Positions 50,144-53,623 of a stretch of DNA of 53,623 bases are shown here, in pieces (position 1 is the first letter of the stretch; every line of letters begins with the position of its first letter). Position numbers and translations under genes: made by a program. A model generated the notes under the pieces. The model was not told where the DNA came from and ran no database searches. It was given only the letters and a program-made list of their open reading frames with translations. The stretch is from assembly GCA_024681795.1 (NCBI GenBank), contig JAILAD010000049.1, positions 1-53,623 of the forward strand, read 5' to 3'. The DNA comes from Lachnospiraceae bacterium (GTDB lineage Bacteria; Bacillota; Clostridia; Lachnospirales; Lachnospiraceae).

Positions 50144-50821
50144 CTATTCCCAGGGAGCCTTCACATAAATCTCCACAGGGTACCATGTAACATCTTCCTG
50201 TTCCATCAGTTTCTTCACTCGGTCATCATGTGTTAAATATGCGGGAATTGTAACTGCTTTTAAGGGAAGATTCAATTCCTCCGCGGTCTTTTTTGCATAA
50301 GGAATTGCATTCTTCACCGTTTCAAAATCCGTTTCCTGTTTCAGATGGGAATTGGCAACGATACAGGATCCTTTGCATCTCGAAGCCGCCTCTATTTCCC
50401 GAAGTACTTCCGCGGTTTCTTCCGGACTTGCCGTTAAATTCCGATAATGGTTGATTAAATAAATCATCTCGTAGTCGACTTTTGCAAGCTGTTCATGGTA
50501 TCGTCCCAAAACCACCGAACCCGCATCGTCTCCGCCGACATCCATTACGACATCCTTATCCGTCTCAAACACCAGATTCATTTCCGCCGGCAGTGCCGGT
50601 GTTTCCACATTGGAGTTTGCAAACATCGGGGCAATCACCTGTATTCCCTTTTCTTCCAGCATCTCTTTATACTGTGAAGACAGGAAATACGGATTGACCA
50701 GATCCAAATCCATCAGGATTACTTTTCTTCCCTGTGCGGCAAGGTCCAGCGCCAGATTAATGGAGTAATTGGACTTTCCGCATCCGTAGTGCCCGCATAC
50801 GATATAAAATTTCCGTTTCAT
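50144..50821 (-). CDS. P-loop ATPase of the MinD/ParA-like group
   Basis: A 225-residue ATPase. The Walker A region CGHYGCGKSNYSINLALDLA resembles the deviant form of MinD/Mrp/ParA proteins, with KVILMDLDLVNPYFLSSQ as the A' motif and DVVMDVGGDDAG as Walker B. It is cytoplasmic. It is encoded just upstream of the ferredoxin-oxidoreductase genes on the same strand, as seen for such ATPases in several anaerobes, and may help insert cofactors or regulate. The role is unproven. Confidence 0.75.
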   Translation of the reverse strand: MKRKFYIVCGHYGCGKSNYSINLALDLAAQGRKVILMDLDLVNPYFLSSQYKEMLEEKGIQVIAPMFANSNVETPALPAEMNLVFETDKDVVMDVGGDDAGSVVLGRYHEQLAKVDYEMIYLINHYRNLTASPEETAEVLREIEAASRCKGSCIVANSHLKQETDFETVKNAIPYAKKTAEELNLPLKAVTIPAYLTHDDRVKKLMEQEDVTWYPVEIYVKAPWE

Positions 50822-50991
50822 ATAGGCACGTCACTTCCTTAAATGTTATTTCTTTTATTTCAATTTTGCTGCCAAACGTGATACGTCAGCACAAAAAATA
50901 ATTTTATCACTAATGTCAAGCCACTTCAAGGCATGACGCCTTCCCGGCTCGTATTTTTTATAAAATCCGGGCAATCCCGCAATAACTGTCC

Positions 50992-52317
50992 CTACAGCAT
51001 TCTCCGGATATCCACGTACGAACGGTAATTCCAGTTGGAAATTTTGATTCCGGTCGCGGAAGAACTTGCGTGGATAATCTTGCCGCTTCCCAGATAGAGC
51101 GCAGCATGTCCGGGATAGATGATAACGTCGCCGGGCTGCATTTCCGATGCGGAAACGGAACGGCCTTCATATCTCTGATATGCAACACCCGGAGAAATAT
51201 TAACGCCGAAATGCTTATAAACAAGGGATGTAAATCCGGAACAGTCGGTACCCGTAATCAGCGAACGGCCGGCATGCACATAAGGATTTCCGAGGAACTG
51301 GATTGCATACATGGCAACTTCCTTCCCTTTATCGGATCCGGGCGCTGAGGAGATTACTCCGACATCCACTTGATACTGTGCGCCGTGGAATCTGGCATTC
51401 GGGCCCGCGGAAACAATATTTCCGGTCATAATCGCCGTGCCTCCGGGCGCTGCTGCCGTCTGCGGTGCGGTGTTTCCGGAAGGCGTTGCCGCTGCCGGAT
51501 TCAGTTTCTTTTGCTCCTCTTTCAGGAGTGCCGCTCTTTGCGACTCAATTGCCTTTACCTCGGCATTCTGCTGTCTGATTTTTGCAGCATATGCATCCGC
51601 CTCTCTTCTTGCAGACGCAATCTGCGTCTCATAATCAGCGGCAATGGAACGGAGTCCCGAAACCTTGACATCAAGCTCCGATTTCTGGTCAAGCAGATCG
51701 GCCTTCTCAACCTCTAACTCTTCTTCCCTGATTTCGAGCTCTTCCTTGAGTTCCTGTACTTCCCTCTTGGTTTCCTTATAATCAGTCAGAAGTTTCTGGT
51801 CATACTGATAAACCTTCTCGATGTATTCCGCATTCGAGAGGAATTCGCTCAGGGAGGATGACATTACAAGCAGTGTTACGTAATTGGTATCCCCCTGCTC
51901 ATACATGCACTTGATTCTGGTCATAGTCGCATCATACTGCTCATTCTCTCTCTGAATGGCGGCTTCCAGTTCCAGGTTCGTCTCATATATTTCATTCTCG
52001 GTAACCTGAATATCCGACTCCAGAATACTTACATTTGCCATCAGCTCCGCAATCTGGGCATTCAGACCGGAAATCTGGCTGTTTACCGCATTCTGCTGAC
52101 TCTGAAGGGTTCCCACCTGCGTATTAATCTGGTTTAACTGATTCTGATTCTCCTGGATGGACTGCTTTATTTCCTTCTCCTTCCTGTCCTGCTCCGCCTT
52201 TTTTGCATCGGTGGTTGGATCTGCAAGTACGGTCAAAGGAAGGGAAAGAGACAAAACAATCGCGGTACCGACGGAAAGAATCGTTTTATATATTTTATTC
52301 TTTGTTCTTCTCTTCAT
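50992..52317 (-). CDS. Secreted coiled-coil NlpC/P60 cell-wall hydrolase
   Basis: A 441-residue exported protein. A signal peptide ends near LTVLADP. A long Gln/Glu-rich coiled coil (residues about 38-265) resembles PcsB-type hydrolases activated by FtsEX. A Pro/Ala linker leads to the NlpC/P60 domain: TDCSGFTSLVYKHFGV with the catalytic Cys, PGHAALYLG with His, IIHASS with the third polar residue. It should cut wall peptides, probably at division. AAGAGAGTAA lies near the ATG. It has its own promoter. Confidence 0.92.
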   Translation of the reverse strand: MKRRTKNKIYKTILSVGTAIVLSLSLPLTVLADPTTDAKKAEQDRKEKEIKQSIQENQNQLNQINTQVGTLQSQQNAVNSQISGLNAQIAELMANVSILESDIQVTENEIYETNLELEAAIQRENEQYDATMTRIKCMYEQGDTNYVTLLVMSSSLSEFLSNAEYIEKVYQYDQKLLTDYKETKREVQELKEELEIREEELEVEKADLLDQKSELDVKVSGLRSIAADYETQIASARREADAYAAKIRQQNAEVKAIESQRAALLKEEQKKLNPAAATPSGNTAPQTAAAPGGTAIMTGNIVSAGPNARFHGAQYQVDVGVISSAPGSDKGKEVAMYAIQFLGNPYVHAGRSLITGTDCSGFTSLVYKHFGVNISPGVAYQRYEGRSVSASEMQPGDVIIYPGHAALYLGSGKIIHASSSATGIKISNWNYRSYVDIRRML

Positions 52318-52380
52318 ATTGTTTTACTCTCTTTGTTTTAGTCTGTACTTTCTTCGTTAAAAGTCTGCCTAATCCGTTAT

Positions 52381-52409
52381 ATTATAGCATATCTTACAAC
52401 CTTAGGCAA
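52381..52409 (-). promoter_or_regulatory. Promoter of the NlpC/P60 gene
   Basis: On the minus strand TTGCCT (52409-52404) and TATAAT (52386-52381) are separated by 17 nt, 64 bp before the start codon. No riboswitch aptamer was recognised in the short leader. Confidence 0.68.
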
Positions 52410-52575
52410 ACCCGCAAGGTCTTGTACATGGGAAGTATCCGTTTACAATTTATAGGGGTTATGGTACGCTTTTTACGGAATAACAGGGTGATATTTGCAT
52501 TTTTTGTTCTTTTGTTCGGTCGTTTTTCGTGTAAAAATAATGAAAACGGGCAAAATTTCGTGTATCAGACGTTAT

Positions 52576-52626
52576 TTTGTGTAATTGTTTTGTATATTTA
52601 CTTTGTGTAATTGTTTTGTGTATTTT
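52576..52626. repeat. Two 25-bp direct repeats upstream of the repeat protein
   Basis: TTTGTGTAATTGTTTTGT starts at 52576 and again at 52602 (26-bp period), with the following bases also alike. The pair lies 20-70 bp before the start codon of the last gene, in its promoter or leader. The rest of the 329-bp gap 52318-52646 holds only the NlpC/P60 promoter. Confidence 0.65.
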
Positions 52627-52646
52627 AAAGAAGGGAATTTAATTTT

Positions 52647-53615
52647 ATGGAAGATTTCAGCCTGGATCTGCAGACAGATTCCAAACCGAAAGGAAAGTTA
52701 AAATTTAAGAAAAGCACTCCGGACCCGCAGTCAACCGGTACGCCAGCCGGAAATTATACCGAGCCCGTCACCGATGCAGTTCCCGAAATCGCCGAACCCG
52801 TTGTAAGCGACACACAGTTCACACCGCAGAGTTCCGGCACACAGTTTACTCCACAGAGTTCCGGCACACAGTTTACTCCACAGGGTTCGGGTACACAGTT
52901 TACTCCCCAGAGTTCGGGCACACAGTTTACTCCACAGAGTTCGGGCACGCAGTTCACACCGCAGGGTTCGGGCACGCAGTTCACACCGCAGGGCGGATTC
53001 AGACCGGCCCCCTCCTTCGGTAACGACGAAGAATATTCCGATACCGCAAAATATAAAGGCAGCAATGACGGCGGATACGATTACGGCTATAGCAAAAGTA
53101 CCTCCGGCCAGTCTGCTTACGGTGGTACCCCGCAGGGACAATATGGCGGACAGTACGGCGGTCCTGCGGCAAGACCTCCGCAGGGTCAATACGGCGGACA
53201 GTACGGCGGCCCCGCAGGCAGACCTCCACAGGGACAGTACGGCGGCCGGTACGGTAACGGATACGATCCCGACCGTGAAAGACTTCGTCGTCAGCTTTAC
53301 GACGAACCCGTACAGCAACATTCCCTGGAAGACGGAAACGAAGCCAGAACCGCACTCCTTTTCGGAATCATTTCCATTGTTGCCTCTGTCATCGGCAGTG
53401 CTATCGGTATGATAGGCGGACTTTATTGTACCCTGCTGATTGTCGTACTCCCGATTTTCGGACTTGTCAAGGCAGCTGCGGTAATCAAAAAGGACAAAAA
53501 AATCGCAGTTGCATGGGTTGCACTCGGATTAAACATCATGGCGCTGACACCTGTTGTAATTGCCGTTCTCATTCTCATTCTGGCCGCAGCCGCACGGGGT
53601 TATGCCGGATATTAA
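52647..53615 (+). CDS. Low-complexity repeat protein with C-terminal membrane region
   Basis: A 322-residue protein in three parts. Residues about 55-117 are seven copies of the 9-residue unit TQFTPQSSG, each 27 nt, with very similar DNA. Residues about 155-205 are Gly/Gln/Tyr-rich with PPQGQYGGQYGG units. The C-terminal 85 residues have two or three membrane helices (LLFGIISIVASVIG onward), like DUF4190-type proteins. The repeats form an extended disordered arm, probably cytoplasmic if it follows DUF4190 topology. AAGGGAA precedes the ATG. The function is unknown. Confidence 0.75.
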   Translation: MEDFSLDLQTDSKPKGKLKFKKSTPDPQSTGTPAGNYTEPVTDAVPEIAEPVVSDTQFTPQSSGTQFTPQSSGTQFTPQGSGTQFTPQSSGTQFTPQSSGTQFTPQGSGTQFTPQGGFRPAPSFGNDEEYSDTAKYKGSNDGGYDYGYSKSTSGQSAYGGTPQGQYGGQYGGPAARPPQGQYGGQYGGPAGRPPQGQYGGRYGNGYDPDRERLRRQLYDEPVQQHSLEDGNEARTALLFGIISIVASVIGSAIGMIGGLYCTLLIVVLPIFGLVKAAAVIKKDKKIAVAWVALGLNIMALTPVVIAVLILILAAAARGYAGY

Positions 53616-53623
53616 ATTTGCCG

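Noticed and set aside
52318-52440. A c-di-AMP (ydaO-type) riboswitch upstream of the NlpC/P60 gene
   Set aside because: The transcript leader is only about 60 nt from the promoter, too short for that aptamer, and no conserved core was seen.

Overview
The window looks like chromosome of a low-to-mid GC anaerobic Clostridia member, most probably Lachnospiraceae. The evidence is indirect: a BMP-type nucleoside ABC transporter, ferredoxin-linked 2-oxoacid oxidoreductase genes, DegV, Trk/RCK potassium proteins, GreA, Xpt, strong AGGAGG-type ribosome binding sites and TTGACA/TATAAT promoters. No rRNA, CRISPR array or complete transposon was seen.

Layout. 1-2.4 kb: end of an upstream gene, then an acyltransferase-like protein and an HSL-type esterase. 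2.4-6.7 kb: a lipoprotein, a large membrane class III nucleotide cyclase, and decayed genes including an AAA/DUF4143 ATPase with an internal deletion. 7-9.4 kb: a LytTR/DUF3021 pair and a membrane alpha/beta hydrolase. 9.5-12.5 kb: a TnpB remnant, a type III toxin-antitoxin locus with a shortened ToxN toxin, and two CPBP-type membrane proteases with a 38-residue ORF. 12.75-22.81 kb: an integrative mobilizable element in the 3' half of tRNA-Gln(CTG), bounded by exact 44-bp repeats. It carries a replication-initiator-like gene, a GC-rich hairpin-filled non-coding region, mobC and a MOBP relaxase, an ECF sigma/anti-sigma pair, two XRE regulators, a YhcG-type nuclease, an excisionase and an integrase. 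There is no type IV secretion gene, so it would need a helper to transfer.

22.9-30.5 kb: degV, a four-gene nucleoside ABC transporter on the minus strand, and a plus-strand DUF4230-xpt pair; transport and xanthine salvage fit together as purine scavenging, as does the adenine deaminase further on. 30.6-36.8 kb: MscL with a zinc ribbon, an HD-GYP phosphodiesterase, a voltage-gated K+ channel, TrkH and TrkA, a membrane and ion-homeostasis block. 36.8-44.9 kb: leuS, ade, greA, HdeD-like protein, CofE-like ligase and a membrane-anchored FKBP/trigger-factor-like protein.

45-50.8 kb: an apparent minus-strand operon: P-loop ATPase, ferredoxin, 2-oxoacid:ferredoxin oxidoreductase alpha, beta and gamma, XRE-cupin regulator, acyl-CoA synthetase. 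It probably handles branched-chain 2-oxoacids and their CoA thioesters. A tandem array of 17-nt repeats lies in front of the regulator. The window ends with a secreted coiled-coil NlpC/P60 hydrolase and a repeat-rich membrane protein.

Most worth a second look: the GC-rich structured non-coding region beside the relaxase genes (14457-14990), the compact type III toxin-antitoxin locus (about 10.05-10.52 kb), a dispersed 23-nt intergenic repeat at three loci, and several operator-like repeat arrays.
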